Assembly (NCBI GenBank): GCA_009602725.1
Contig: WELB01000078.1
Coordinates: forward strand, 305,544-355,610
Length of the DNA: 50,067 bases
Reading direction: 5' to 3'
From: Spirogloea muscicola
Taxonomy: Eukaryota; Streptophyta; Zygnematophyceae; Spirogloeales; Spirogloeaceae
Each line of letters begins with the position of its first letter. The stretch's first letter is position 1. Positions 1-10,911 of the stretch are shown here, in pieces. The notes below the pieces were generated by a model that did no database searches, was not told the DNA's origin, and worked only from the letters and a program-made list of their open reading frames with translations. A program made the position numbers and the translations under genes.

Positions 1-248
1 GGCGACCGCCCCGCCGCCGGGCATCCGGGCTGCCGAGCGCGCCGCCCACCCTGCGCCCGTCCTTTTGGTGCGGCGCCGGCAGGGCCTGTCGCCGGCGCCG
101 CCGCCGCCGCTGATGAAGCCGGTTCAGTTCGTGGCGAGCCTCTCACGCCCCTTCGCCTGTTTAGCGTGGTCCTGCGCAGGCCCGCCGGTGGCTTGCGACC
201 AAGGAGGAGCCGGCAGGAGTAGAGGTGAACCGGCGTTCTGTTAGATGA

Positions 249-1476
249 GCTCGTTGCAAGGCCTTGATCAAGCAGCTGTTCTCTGGAAGCGGCGGCTTTG
301 TCGCTATCTCCTTTGACCAGGACGTGCCGCTGCTGGTGAGTGCTGCGAGCCGTGAGACGGACCTTCCTTGTGGCAATGACAGCGAGTACCCCGTGCCATG
401 CCCTTTGCGCAGCCGCCCATTCCCCTGTACGGCGTCGCGGGCAAGTATGCGGGGGCCCTCTACGTCGCGGCTGCAAAGGCCAAGGAGTTTGACAAGGTCG
501 AGAAGGAGCTCCTGGGCATTACAGAAGCTGCCAAGAAAGATGAGAAGCTCCGCAGCTTCTTGAAGGACCCCTCTGTGGAACGGAATGTCCGACTCAAAGC
601 CATCGAAGAGCTCGCAAAGGCAGCAGGCTTCTCTACTATCACGAAGAACTTCTTGTGTGAGCAGCTCCGACCAGCATTGGTCCTCACTCCTGCAGCTTGA
701 CTTGAAAAATGGGCACTCTGGCTGGAGCTTCATTAATTGCAGCAATTGCATTGGTCCAACCTTTAAGTGCCACTGTTGTGACCTCTGATAACCAGATGTG
801 TGCGATCTGATTCTATTCAAGCAATGTAAGCCTCAGTAATGAATGGCGAGGGCTTGCACATCTACCGTCCAGCACGTAGCGCTCTGAATCTTGCAATCTT
901 CGTTGCAGTGATTCTTGCTGAGAATGGCCGCCTTCGCTATCTTGAGAAGATTGCTGAGGCTTATGAGGAGCTCCTGACAGCTCACAGGGGGCAGGTCAAG
1001 GCAGTCGTCACTGCTGCTCTGGTATGATAAAGCCAGGCCCATTTGGGAGAGATTAGTCACAAAATGCAAGAACTTCTTGTCATTCATGCCATGCTGCACA
1101 CACTGAGACCCTCTAGAAGCTTTCCAGGAGCTCGAGTCCCACGAAATCTCCGAGATCAAGGAGGCTCTGAAGAGCTTCATCAAGCCGGGCCAGACACTCT
1201 TGTTGCAACACCAGGTTTGTAAATAGCCTCAGGTCTTTCTGAGAAGGGTCAACTTTGTGAAGTTGACCCTTCTCTCATTCTACTTCTCATTCTCATTCTC
1301 TCGAATAGCAGCTACTTCGAAATTTTTGTGTGGACCTTTCTCTGTTGCTACCTTCTGTGCAGGTGGACCGGAGCATCCTTGGCGGGCTGGTGATTGACAT
1401 CGGCGACAGACACATTGACTTGTCTATAGACTCCAGCATCAAGAAGGTGGAGCAGATGCTGGGGTCAGGCTACTAA
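249..1476 (+). CDS. ATP5O: Mitochondrial F1Fo ATP synthase OSCP (delta) subunit; 5' end unresolved
   Basis: OSCP links the F1 head to the peripheral stalk in the mitochondrial inner membrane. Exons I can join in frame: 413-656, 909-1021, 1128-1214 and 1363-1476 (TAA). An upstream piece, about 249-335, ends in the donor GTGAGT and fits phase 0. The protein shows PPIPLYGVAGKYAGALY at the start of the helical domain, DPSVERNVRLKAIEEL, then LAENGRLRYLEK and AHRGQVKAVVTAA, and the C-terminal ILGGLVIDIGDRHIDLSI strand motif. Order and length match the plant and animal OSCP family. The presequence exon was not found with certainty; an ATG at 113 opens MKPVQFVASLSRPF, which looks like a mitochondrial presequence, but its splice to the next exon is unclear. 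Identification is firm, the start is not. Confidence 0.9.
1241..1274. repeat. Perfect 15-bp inverted repeat in an OSCP intron
   Basis: GAGAAGGGTCAACTT at 1241-1255 is followed by the loop TGTG and its exact reverse complement at 1260-1274. It lies 27 bases after the donor of the intron between the last two OSCP exons (1215-1362). In RNA this would be a stable 15-bp stem with a 4-base loop. Confidence 0.9.
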
Positions 1477-2061
1477 AGTAAGAGCCCAGAGATTCGCACC
1501 TTTGCCATCTCATTTGTCATCACTATTCAGCTTCCAGCAAAAAAGCGGCAGCTCATCAAACATCTAAGCCAGCTGTCGCCTTGCTCCTTGTGCTAAGCAA
1601 CTGCTACTAATTACAAGAGTACGTACCTAGTCACCTTCTATGTGGGAGTGAGGTGTAAGGTCATAAATCAAATCAGAAAGAGGTAGTTTGCCAGTAATGG
1701 ACTAATTGAGAAGCCCTTCTACACTCGGCATCTCAGCAGTCTGCAAAGAACAGTTCCTTGCAGCACTGCCCTCCCTGTAGGCACAGAAATTATATATGTA
1801 GCAGAAATAGTTACGTACTATCACTTTACAGAAGCAGGAAGATGGATGGGGCACTTGGAGACGGGCACAGCCCCTGCCCAGTGACGTTCGCACATTTGAC
1901 TGAGCGGGGCATGGAATCTACAACCCTGCAAAGCAGGGCACACTGAGGGGTTGACCACTTCGTGAAATGTACACACTGGAAAGTAAGAGGCAGCCAGAAT
2001 GTGCTACTGTTCAACTTATGTTGGGTGAAGTGATACAAAGACCAATTTATACTGACCTATT
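1477..2061. other. Intergenic stretch between OSCP and RLP24
   Basis: This holds the 3' flanks of the two convergent genes. Short open frames on both strands have no recognisable similarity and no usable splice structure. I see no RNA gene or repeat. Confidence 0.5.
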
Positions 2062-3309
2062 TCACACCTCCATGCGCTGCGCTTGCTTCTCAGTGGACAC
2101 CTTCACTTTGAGCTTCTCCACCTTCGGAAGCTCAAGGCTTGGGTCAGCCAGAGTAGCCACTGGCGCCTTGACGAGATGAATGTTCTGCTCCAGCTCCAGA
2201 GCAGCTTCCAGATTTTGTTTCTTCTTCGTGCCCTTCATCCTGCACGCAGAAGCATATATTTGCTCAACCAAATTATCGAAGTTTGTGCGGCTAATGAACA
2301 TGGCCACAATTCTGAAGTACAAAAGCATGAACATCGGAAAGTGGGTCATAGATGTATCATGGAATGCACTCAGTATGCTTTCGAATGGTCAATAAGAACA
2401 AGCACAGAGGACAAGGTGTAGGTGCCCAGCGAGTGCAACTCAGATTGAAGTACAGGCTGAAATATGTTACTGGCTCAAGGCTTACCTGTGCTCGTGGAAC
2501 TTGGCTTGCCTTTTCACTCGCAATTCCTCAATCTTCTTGATGGCCTTCACGGTATTATTGACCACGTTCCTGTCATACCTCTCTGGCCGATTTCGTTTCC
2601 TCTCGAGCTCGAAGGTGGTGTCCTGTAATAAGAAAGCCAATGCCAACATAAACATGCTCGTATACTTATGCAAACGACCAGGCCCTTGCAGGAGCTGGCA
2701 TTCGGTCTCGCTGGTAGTAGCCTTGGCAGGGAACATCAAGTACAGCCATTGTCTCTAAGCGATGGACAGTTGGCAGACGAACCTCAGCCAGGTCCTTGCC
2801 GTGTAGCTTCCTGTACGCCTTTGTCCATTTCACCTTGCGGGGATTCCGCTTCATCTTGAAGTTCTTATGGCACTTAGACCTGCAGAAGCGGAACACCTGC
2901 TCCAATACGACACAACATGAAGGCACTCCACATCAGCAGGACAAAGGGCATGCAATCTAACAAACGAATCAAGGCCATCACCCCATATTATTTTGCATAC
3001 CGAGCACAGGAGTGCACTTGCCCATTGGAAGGCAAAGTCGCGCGGCCAAAGTCAAGCAGCCGTGCTCTGAAAATTGGAGCCCGAGACACGCATCGTCCTG
3101 TGCGAAGCTTCGCTAGGCATTCTCCACAGCCTCTGAGCGCGCCCACCGCTTTGGCCCTTAGACGCAGCAGCCACGCCCTGCAGAAGCTCGGCATCTGACC
3201 ACCAAGAGTTGCGACAAGGCATGCCCACCTTGGCATCGTTCCTGACGTAGGCGATGCCGTGGCCGGGGTACACCGTCGACGAGCAGAACCAGCACTTCTC
3301 CAGGCGCAT
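2062..3309 (-). CDS. RLP24: Ribosome biogenesis protein RLP24 (L24e-like)
   Basis: RLP24 is a placeholder for ribosomal protein eL24 on pre-60S particles; in yeast it recruits the AAA ATPase Afg2/Drg1 for release in the cytoplasm. Four exons on the minus strand: 3309-3229, 2896-2783, 2622-2486 and 2239-2062, giving 169 residues. The zinc-binding L24e fold is visible: C6-x2-C9 in [11 protein letters not shown] and C32-x3-C36 in [12 protein letters not shown], followed by the basic [17 protein letters not shown]. The second half has [15 protein letters not shown] and the typical [10 protein letters not shown] segment near the end. The acidic C-terminal tail seen in human RSL24D1 is absent here. 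The length matches the family, and ribosomal eL24 itself lacks this C-terminal half. Exon 1 ends at a GTGGGC donor, less common but in phase. Confidence 0.93.
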
Positions 3310-3423
3310 CGCGCCCGGGCTCGCTGCCGCTGGCCCAGCCTCAGGGCCGGCCCCGGCCGCGGCTCGTTCGTCACGTCAGCGCACGAAGCGGGGTCCGCCC
3401 TCTCGGAGCTGAACTTCACGACG

Positions 3424-3494
3424 GGGCGGCGGCTGCGGCGGCGGCGGCGGCGGCGGCGGCTACGGCGGCGGCGGCGTTGGCGGCGGCGGCTGCG
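3424..3494. repeat. (CGG)n-rich tract upstream of RLP24
   Basis: Imperfect CGG triplet repeats lie about 115 bases upstream of the RLP24 start codon, in its probable 5' UTR or promoter. On the coding strand of that gene the tract reads CCG. Confidence 0.85.
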
Positions 3495-3597
3495 ATAACC
3501 GTGGACGAGGGGTCGGGGTTTGAGGGACAGTGCTTTGGCGGCTCCCTAGGTTTCCTGTGACACCCCCTTTTGTTCCCTCTCACGTTAGCCTCTTCAT

Positions 3598-3803
3598 AGG
3601 ATAGTTTTCCGGCAGCTAGTCTGTCGGATGTGAGGCTCCTCACTCGTGACTACTGAGTGGTCCATCCTCCCCCGTTCTGCCATAGCCTCTGCAGGCCCCG
3701 CAGTCGCTGCTTAGCTCGTACTTTGGCCCCTTCGAACCTTGTCAACTCTTTTCGGGCTGGCTTCTCACAGCCCTTGCCCCCATTGGGAGAGCCACTTCTT
3801 CTG
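3598..3803 (+). repeat. Dispersed repeat family A, solo copy 1 (~205 bp)
   Basis: It begins GGATAGTTTTCCGGCAG and ends CCCATTGGGAGAGCCACTTC followed by TTCT. It is nearly identical over its full length to 13350-13556. Its first 45 bases match the last codons and 3' flank of the retroelement at 17.3-20.2 kb read on the minus strand, so it may be a tail-sharing non-autonomous element. It carries the internal hairpin GGGCTGGCTTCTCACAGCCC. Confidence 0.88.
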
Positions 3804-4005
3804 TGAAGGGGCCACTTTGGCCCCTTCGAATCTTGTCAATTCTTTTCGGGCTGGCTTCTCACAGAAGAAGTGGCTCTCCCAATGGGGGCAAGGGCTGTGA
3901 GAAGCCAGCCCGAAAAGAGTTGACAAGGTTCGAAGGGGCCAAAGTACGAGCTAAGCAGCGACTCACAGCCCTTGCCCCATTGGGAGAGCCGCTTCTCTCA
4001 CAGCT
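3804..4005. repeat. Foldback array of family A fragments
   Basis: Just after solo copy 1 there is a second forward fragment (about 3812-3863), then an inverted fragment (about 3863-3960) starting AAGAAGTGGCTCTCCCAATG, then a short forward fragment (about 3964-4000). Forward and inverted parts are complementary for about 50 bp around TTCGAA...CCGAAAAG, so the stretch can fold into a long hairpin. Confidence 0.85.
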
Positions 4006-4009
4006 GGGC

Positions 4010-4390
4010 GCGCTCCAAGTCAGGCTACTGGCTTCTGTGGCGGCGCTCCGGCTCCCCAGGCTGTCGGATTTGATGTGCTCACTCGTGGGTACCAACGTCT
4101 CTCTGATCGCTTAGCCCCTCCTTTAGCATAGGGCTCCGATGTTATGTAGCCCCTTTGTGCACAATTTTTGCCTGAACAGTGTCTTTGCAAAATCTGGCCT
4201 CCTTTTCACCGCGCGCCCTCTCCTCATATCCATGTGGCTTACGTTGAAAGAGTTCTTGAAGAAAGCCTGTTGCCTCGTTCCAAAAAGGAACGTTCGTTCT
4301 CAGTCCTTAGCACTCCGGCTCCATCAGCCCTTGTCCATTCCTACGGGCTGGCCTCTCCCAGCCACCAGTTCATCTGGCCGCGCTTGCTTC
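4010..4390 (+). repeat. Dispersed repeats, families D (4010-4215) and C (4290-4390)
   Basis: The first part resembles 21600-21795: both have TGGCTTC(T/C)GTGG, then a GTGCTCACTCG block, then CCTTTTCA near a GCGCGC motif. The second part, with CTTAGCACTCCGGCTCCATC, CCTTGTCCATTCCTACGGGC and CCAGCCACCAGTT, is about 90% identical by eye to 13073-13170. Open frames here have no recognisable product. Confidence 0.75.
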
Positions 4391-5075
4391 AAAACGACGG
4401 TGCTTGCCGGACGGTGGCTCTAGAGGTTGCGCTTTGAAGCCGATGAGTCCCAGTTGTTGACGGGCCACTCTCTGCCCAGGAATGCAGGCGGAGGCGGCCG
4501 CCATGGAAGCGACCGCCTCAACCACAGCGGCGGCTGCGGCGGAAGCGGCAGCGGCGCTGCCTCGCGGCTGGTGGGAGTCCGCCTCGATGCAACGTGGCTC
4601 CGGCGCGTCCATGGCTCCGCCCGAGCACGCTGAGCAGGACGAATGGGAGCGTCTGCTGGGCCCCTCTCTCTAGATGCCAGCCGTGCAACGCCATGGGGGC
4701 CACATTGCTAGACGGTGCTGCAGCGCAATCTGGAGGGGCTGCGCGCAACAAGCAGATGCCGCCAGCGGCGGGCTCTGAAGTTGGCGAGCTGCCAGAGCAC
4801 TACCAACGTCAAACCATTTGCGAGATCGTCCAGAAGGTGGACTCACCTCCTGTAGCAGGTTTCTAGCCATCTGTTGGATGTGCATGAAGCTAGCCAAACC
4901 AGCCCGTCAGGAGTATCATGGAGAGGTTGATTGACGCCGAAAGGAAGTAGTAGCAGGACAACAACAGTCCTAACTAACTGCTCACACTGCAAGGTTCCTT
5001 ACGGGCAAATCTTTATGGTACTTGATCTAATTCGCTCTGAAACACCGATGTCCTCCACATGGATGGGCTCGAATC
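4391..5075. other. GC-rich leader; possible 5' exons of the serine hydrolase
   Basis: A plus-strand frame from ATG 4482 is rich in alanine (63 codons) and another runs 4594-4866. Neither has a family match, and neither could be spliced in phase to the exon at 5076. The stretch may be 5' UTR, promoter, or a missed first exon. Nothing else is visible. Confidence 0.4.
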
Positions 5076-8000
5076 ATGCAGGCAATTGCAGAACGTGTGT
5101 TTCCAGGAGCAGCAGTTGCCTTCGGTACTTGTGACATACCCTGCTACTTTCAGGGTAAGATGGCTGCATAGAGCTGCTCAGTGTAGCAGCTCTTCATTTA
5201 TTGACATTGATTCAAAGGTGGATTTGTGGAGCTGTCAGCTTCTGCTAGTCGGTCTTTGTAGATGTCACACAAGCTTGAGCATCAGACATGCCAGACAATG
5301 CTGAGTAAAGGGTGAAGTCAAGTAAAGAGTAAAGTCATCAATAATGAGTGTGCAGCTAGACAGCACCTTGTAGATTTCTGATTTCTTGTTGAGCTGAGAT
5401 AAGAGTCACTTCACGGTCAATTGACGCCTAATTGCTCGATGCACCTGTGACTTGCTCTGATGTTTATTTTTTGCTTACCTGCCTCAATCCTTGTGTGTGA
5501 TGAACCAGGCTATGGGACTTACACATTGTGAGTATAAGTGCTATGGTTGACAACCAAGACCTATGAAGTTATGACTTGCCGACTGGTCTCGTCATCCCTA
5601 CATGCTGTCACTGTTTGATAGTGAGAGAGAGTGTGCTAACAACAAATTGCTCTTGTTGTTGTGCAGTGAGTCAAACATGGAAGTAAAGTTGGACTCTATG
5701 TGGGATTTGGCATCTCTGACGAAGGTACCAGACTGATATTGATCAGAACCTAGCTCATTGGAAGTATTTTTGGTATCTCATATTGACCTTCGCCGAAGTT
5801 TTTACAGGCCACCTTGATGTATATATGCACCCCTCAAGAACAAGCCCGGCCTACCTTCGCAAATTCATAGTAATTTCCTCACAAGGACTCATCAGACAGC
5901 ATGCCTGCACTTTCCGCATGGCTCCAGATGATGGTGACTGTACCAGCAATCATGCTTCTCTATGAGCGAAGGCAGATTGGTAAGCATATTAGTCGATGAC
6001 AATTGAGGCCTCTTCTTTTAACCAGTAATAAGCATGCAAATCATGGAGACCTCTTGACTGAGAACATGCAATCATGAGCACATCATGTTACATTTTTCAG
6101 CTAAATCTTGAATTACGACTGAGGTCATGCATCTGGTTATTGCATTGGTGTTGCACACATTGTGTTGAAGGATGCAGATCTGGATGCTCCAGCCTGTCAA
6201 TATCTACCGGAGTTTGGGCAGAATGGCAAGCACGTCATCACAATCCGCATGCTACTGACACACACAGCGGGCCTCAAAGAGTTCTATCCCTTCTTCCAGA
6301 TGGACCTTGTCACCAAAGAGGAGGTTGACTGCCGAGCACACAGCAACCTTTCTGCTTAGCATGTCAAGTATGTAAGTGATGCTGCTAGAGAATCTCATAC
6401 ATATCTTGTGGAATGTTGGAGCCCATTGGAGGCAGACCTTCTGATATTGAAACACAATTGCAGGTGTTAAACTTCATCATGATGGACAAGTTGGAGTATC
6501 CTCCGGGCGAAATGGCTCACTACAGTGACCTTTCCATGATTACGCTGGGCCTTATTGTGGAAAGCTTGGTCAAGACTGATCTTGCTTCCTTCATCAAGAG
6601 GGAACTCTATTTGCCCGTAAGCTATTGGTCCTGCTTATCAAGGGCTGGTTGCTCTTGTCAATAGATAGATGTGCGTCATTGGCCTGGACACGTGGCTGCT
6701 GCGTGGTTTATTCAATGTTACTTGCAATGCATGGCTGGTTGATGCAAGCAAAGTATTTGTTGTACAGCTGACCATCTCTACAACCTCCTTCGCTTTGTAG
6801 ATGGGCTTGAAGCAAACAAGCTTTCGGCCAGTGGAAAGCACTGATTTTGACCCCATTGTGGTACCCACTGAGGTTGATGTTGTCCATCGGAATCGGCTCC
6901 TGTGGGGAGAGGGTAGTAACGTTGACTTCACCCCTTTGCGAAGCAAATGCATGGATACCGGCATGTCCTTCTTTGATAAATTGGCTGTGCCTGCACGTAC
7001 ATGATTTTCTTCTCATTCTTTCAGCAAATCAGATTGGCTTGCTCGCTCCACTGTACTGGTGTAGTATTTCCTGCTTATGTTCTTTATGTCTTGAGCAGTT
7101 CATGATCCAACAGCCTACATCTTAGGAGGTGTGGCTGGACACGCCGGGCTCTTCTCCACCATATTGGATGTCTCTCATGTACATCTCAACAAGCGTCATG
7201 TCCTCTGAAGCTCCAGAATACAGTGGCCTTCATCAAGGACAGGTGTCACAAAGGGCTGCAAGCACAATGTGAAGCAAAGGGAGTGAAATTGCTGATGCCA
7301 TTGCTCACCATCTGGATGCTACATGTTGGTGGCTATCATATTGTTGCCGCCTCATGAAAAGAACTGCTGACAATCTGCCGTGCTATCTGGGCATAGGCAG
7401 TACGCGCAAATGCTTCTGGCTGGAGGACTAGATTCAGTCACTGGGAGGCGGTTCTTCCAAGAAAAAACTGTCAGGACTTTCACTCGTCCTTCTGCACCCA
7501 CTGTGTCAAATCCTCGGCCCTTCGCTTTGGGGTATGGGCTCAATATTTGGATAGAAAAGTTGTAGGTCAATAAGCTTGAGCACCACCAACTCTCCATTCC
7601 CTTTTCTGAGTAGTGTATCAAGCAAAGTCAAATCGTGCGTGCAGATTCTTGTGCTCACCGTGGTCCATCAATCACGACAATCATTTTGTGTGGCCAATGA
7701 CATGGGTCAGCTGCTTTGACTCACGAGAGGTGCACATTTTCGATCACTGTTCACTGAGATGTCTTTGTATTGGAACAGATTTGATGTTGCTGTGCGGAGG
7801 GGCTTGAATGGCTACACTTCAGCAGGGCAGTACCTTGGTCCCCGAACATTTGGACATACAGGCTTTACAGGTATGCAAGCATTCACAGTGGCAACCCTAA
7901 CAATGCCTATATACTCATCGAATATCAGTAGCATTTACTGGACTGCTTCCACTTCAGTCAAAAATAAGCAACCAACTTGCCTTGCTAAATTCTTTGAAGT

Positions 8001-8817
8001 CAGATGCATTCATGTGTATCAGTAGACCCTCTTCTGTGAGGGTGGATACAAAATTTACACAAGCTGGTCATTACTGCTTCAAGCACAATTCTCCCTGGTG
8101 GTTGCATGCAGGAACGTCACTGTGGCTCGACCCAGACCGAAACATTTTTGTGGCCCTCCTCAGCAATGCTGTCCATCCATCAGCCGTAAGTGACCCTACA
8201 TACAGCACCCTGACCGTTGCTGCTGTTGTGCGCTCCTGCTAACTGCTGTAATGACTTGCCCAAGTTGCTAATGATCAGGAAGTGGAGCTGGAACACCTCT
8301 TTTTTGAGTTGTTATTTCGCCAAAGTGTGAAGAAGTGACATACATGTGCAATGGTCTTGCTAACGTATTGTCCAGTTGACTGCAAGGAAGGCTTGCATTG
8401 TGGTGGTCACAGGCGCTGGATGCTCCAGGGCAGATGATTCGTAAGGTTCGGCCATTGGTGGCAGACGCCGCAGTGCAGGCCATGGCGGAACAGCTCATGC
8501 CCAGGGAGCAGCTTACCTGGCATCTTCCAGCCTCTTGTGACCTCCATACGAAGCAGAGGGACAGCACATATGAAAACGACGCTCTCACAGTGGTTGCTCT
8601 GTGGGCTCAAGATCGACCAGACATCAAGTCAGCTGATAGGTCAAGTAGTAGAGAGCGGCGAGCCCGCATGACTGTGCCAGGATCTCCCAAACAGGATGTG
8701 TCCACCTCTCAACTCGGTGGGCTTGCTGCAACAGCAGAGACGGCGCACCACAAAGGCAGGTGGCGCAAGCTGATGCCTGTGGCAATTGCCGGCATCGCCC
8801 TGTACGTGTTTCATTGA
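5076..8817 (+). CDS. Class C beta-lactamase/PBP-like serine hydrolase with C-terminal hydrophobic tail
   Basis: Members are acyl-serine hydrolases (esterases, D-aminopeptidases or PBP4*-like enzymes); the substrate cannot be told here. Twelve exons: 5076-5154, 5509-5527, 5667-5724, 5928-5979, 6178-6323, 6464-6616, 6801-6912, 7099-7178, 7401-7531, 7779-7870, 8112-8185, 8434-8817. They sum to 459 residues and end in TGA. Key motifs are present: VFPGAAVAFG near the N-terminus, SLTK (S49, K52) as the active-site SxxK, LLTHTAGL, YSDL (Y138), GGVAGHAGLFST, and GHTGFTG (H303) in place of KTG. The order and GVAGHAGLFS/GHTGFTG pair resemble bacterial YfeW-type hydrolases. The last exon adds about 125 residues unlike that core, ending in a hydrophobic stretch (PVAIAGIALYVF), a possible tail anchor. 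Exon 2 is only 19 bases. The start ATG is the first in the conserved frame; an upstream exon is possible. Confidence 0.88.
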
Positions 8818-9110
8818 GGCCTCTCAGCAACCACTGCTTGACTATATTACTGATGTCCTTGACCACTGTTTGCTGGTCAAATAGCCCAGCATACAGACCC
8901 TGCAGCTGCCCCTAGCTGTAGACTGGTCTTACTGGCAGTTCTTTCCCACCTGTGTCAGAGAGGCTCAAGTTGCTACATGCGGCAATCAGGCCTTTGAGTT
9001 CATCCTAAATTGCCTACTTTGTGAGTCCTCAATAATGGGAGCACCAGATTGGTGTCAATAACATCCAACCAGGACTGCAGATGGCCACCAAGCAGCAATG
9101 GTCATCCTTT
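8818..9110. other. Short intergenic stretch between convergent genes
   Basis: The 3' flanks of the serine hydrolase (+) and of the HemK-like gene (-) meet here. I see no other feature. Confidence 0.5.
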
Positions 9111-10656
9111 CTACTGGATGGGCGAATCACAAGACTTTTCTGTCAATGCTTTTGCTGCCATTTTGCGTGCCGTCACGAAGCGCTCTGTGCCATACATGTC
9201 AGTCACCACCTGCACGTCCTCAAATTGCAGGCTACGCAGCAGCCCTGCCACGATTGCTATCTGCGCACCTCCATTCGTCTGCAGAACTCCCAGGCAAAGG
9301 ATACCCTTTAAGCCATTGATATTGCAGGAGGGCCGCAAAGACAACTCGGCAGCTCCTTGCCTCCTACGACATGCCACCTCCAGCAACTGGTAGAATATTC
9401 TGATTGTCCCTCTTGACACACAATAACACACATCTTACCTCCACTTGGATTAATCAGTACCCTTCACTTACTCATTGACATGCAATTAACAGGCCTGTAG
9501 GGACGGTGCTCACCTCCAGCGCGAGGAAGCCGCGCGGCCGCAGCACTGCTGCAGCTCCTTCGCATACGCATTGCAGCGCAGCGCACCCGTCGCCGACACC
9601 GCCGTCCAAGGCCAGGCGTGGCTCGTGCCGTCCTACCTCAGCCTGCAGGCCCGGCAGGTCGTCATGCGGAATGTAGGGCGGGTTGCTCACGACGCCCGCC
9701 ACGCTGCCCATCACCACCTCCAGCGGTCTATACCAGTCACCTTGCAGCACCCTCACACGTTGAGCCTGCCAGACAATAATTCTGCATATCAGAGTCAAGG
9801 TACGAACAGTCACGATGGCCTAGGGCCTGTCTTCTGCTCTTTTGGCTTGAAGGTGGTCGGTGAGGCGACCATCAACAGCCTGCGGCTGCTACTTGGACTG
9901 AGGTGGGAGAGCAAGCTGCCGCCTCACAGCCTGGGCGCCTCCTGCTGCCTTTGAATAAGCACCTGGCATGGCACCATCCAACGAGCCGGCCTTGACCTGC
10001 TAACGAACTGAATGGCAGACGCATGGAGGGCCTGCATTGGAACGTCCATTGGCTCCTCTCTTGGCAAGTCTGGCCGACTGAAAGGGTTGAGAAGTGTGCA
10101 GGCATGGACCTGAAGACCGAGGCAGCGCCGAACATTCTGGCTGGCCACTGCGCAAGCCGTGGCGCTGGCGTCGACGGCCAGCACAGAGGCTTCTGGCAGG
10201 AGCTTGGCGAGGCCGATGGCGATGGCGCCGCTGCCCGTCCCGAGGTCCACCCAGAGGGCGGCCCGCAGGTCGGGGTCGGCGGCGGCGGCGGCAGCGGCGA
10301 GGTCGGGGAGCTGCTCGGTCTCGGGGCGGGGAATGAGGACGCCCGGCCGCACCGCCAGCACCACGTCGCGCCAGTGGGCGGCGCCGACAAGGTACTGGAA
10401 CGGCGTGCGGGCCTCCAAGCGGCGGCGCCACAGCGCCGTAAGCTCCGCCAGGCTCGCTCTCAGCAGCGCAGTCTCGTCACTGGGATGCTGCATCTCAGCG
10501 CCTCGCCATAGCTTGCCCATACGTCCGCCGCCACTGCCGTCGTCACAGGTCTTGACTTCCACAACGGCGTCCTCCAGCAGCCAGCCCAGTTCGCGCTCGA
10601 GCTCGGCGGCGCCAGGCCCGCCGTCGCCGGCGAGGCGGCCGCCGGCGGCTGCGGCG
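9111..10656 (-). CDS. HemK/PrmC-type protein-(glutamine-N5) methyltransferase, 5' end disrupted
   Basis: PrmC/HemK methylates the GGQ glutamine of class I peptide release factors using S-adenosylmethionine; organellar forms exist in plants. Exons: from somewhere upstream to 10110, then 9765-9514 and 9278-9111 (TAG). Visible motifs: the helical N-terminal part with RTPFQYLVG and GVLIPRPETE, SAM motif I VDLGTGSGAIAIGLA, and in exon 2 VVSNPPYIP, the NPPY catalytic motif. Exon 3 has TNGGAQIAIVAGLL and GTERFVTARK, typical of the end of the family. Upstream of AELERELGWLLEDA the frame runs into poly(T) on the coding strand (120 bases) followed by an N, so no start codon can be assigned; an organelle transit peptide may be lost there. 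It is interesting that an ArfB/ICT1-type GGQ protein is encoded at the far end of this window, but I infer no linkage. Confidence 0.9.
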
Positions 10657-10777
<121 letters not shown>

Positions 10778-10911
10778 AGCTGCCCCTCAACAGGGGATGT
10801 GAGCCTCTGTCTACATGTCCATGACTGTATTCCCATGCCTTGAGTTACTGTAAGAAACGCTTTTGACATTCATCATGTCCTCATCTCTGTGCTCCCTGCA
10901 GAGGCCCTCCC

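Noticed and set aside
3416-3643. Alanine-rich minus-strand frame
   Set aside because: It is the (CGG)n tract read as polyalanine, upstream of the RLP24 start.
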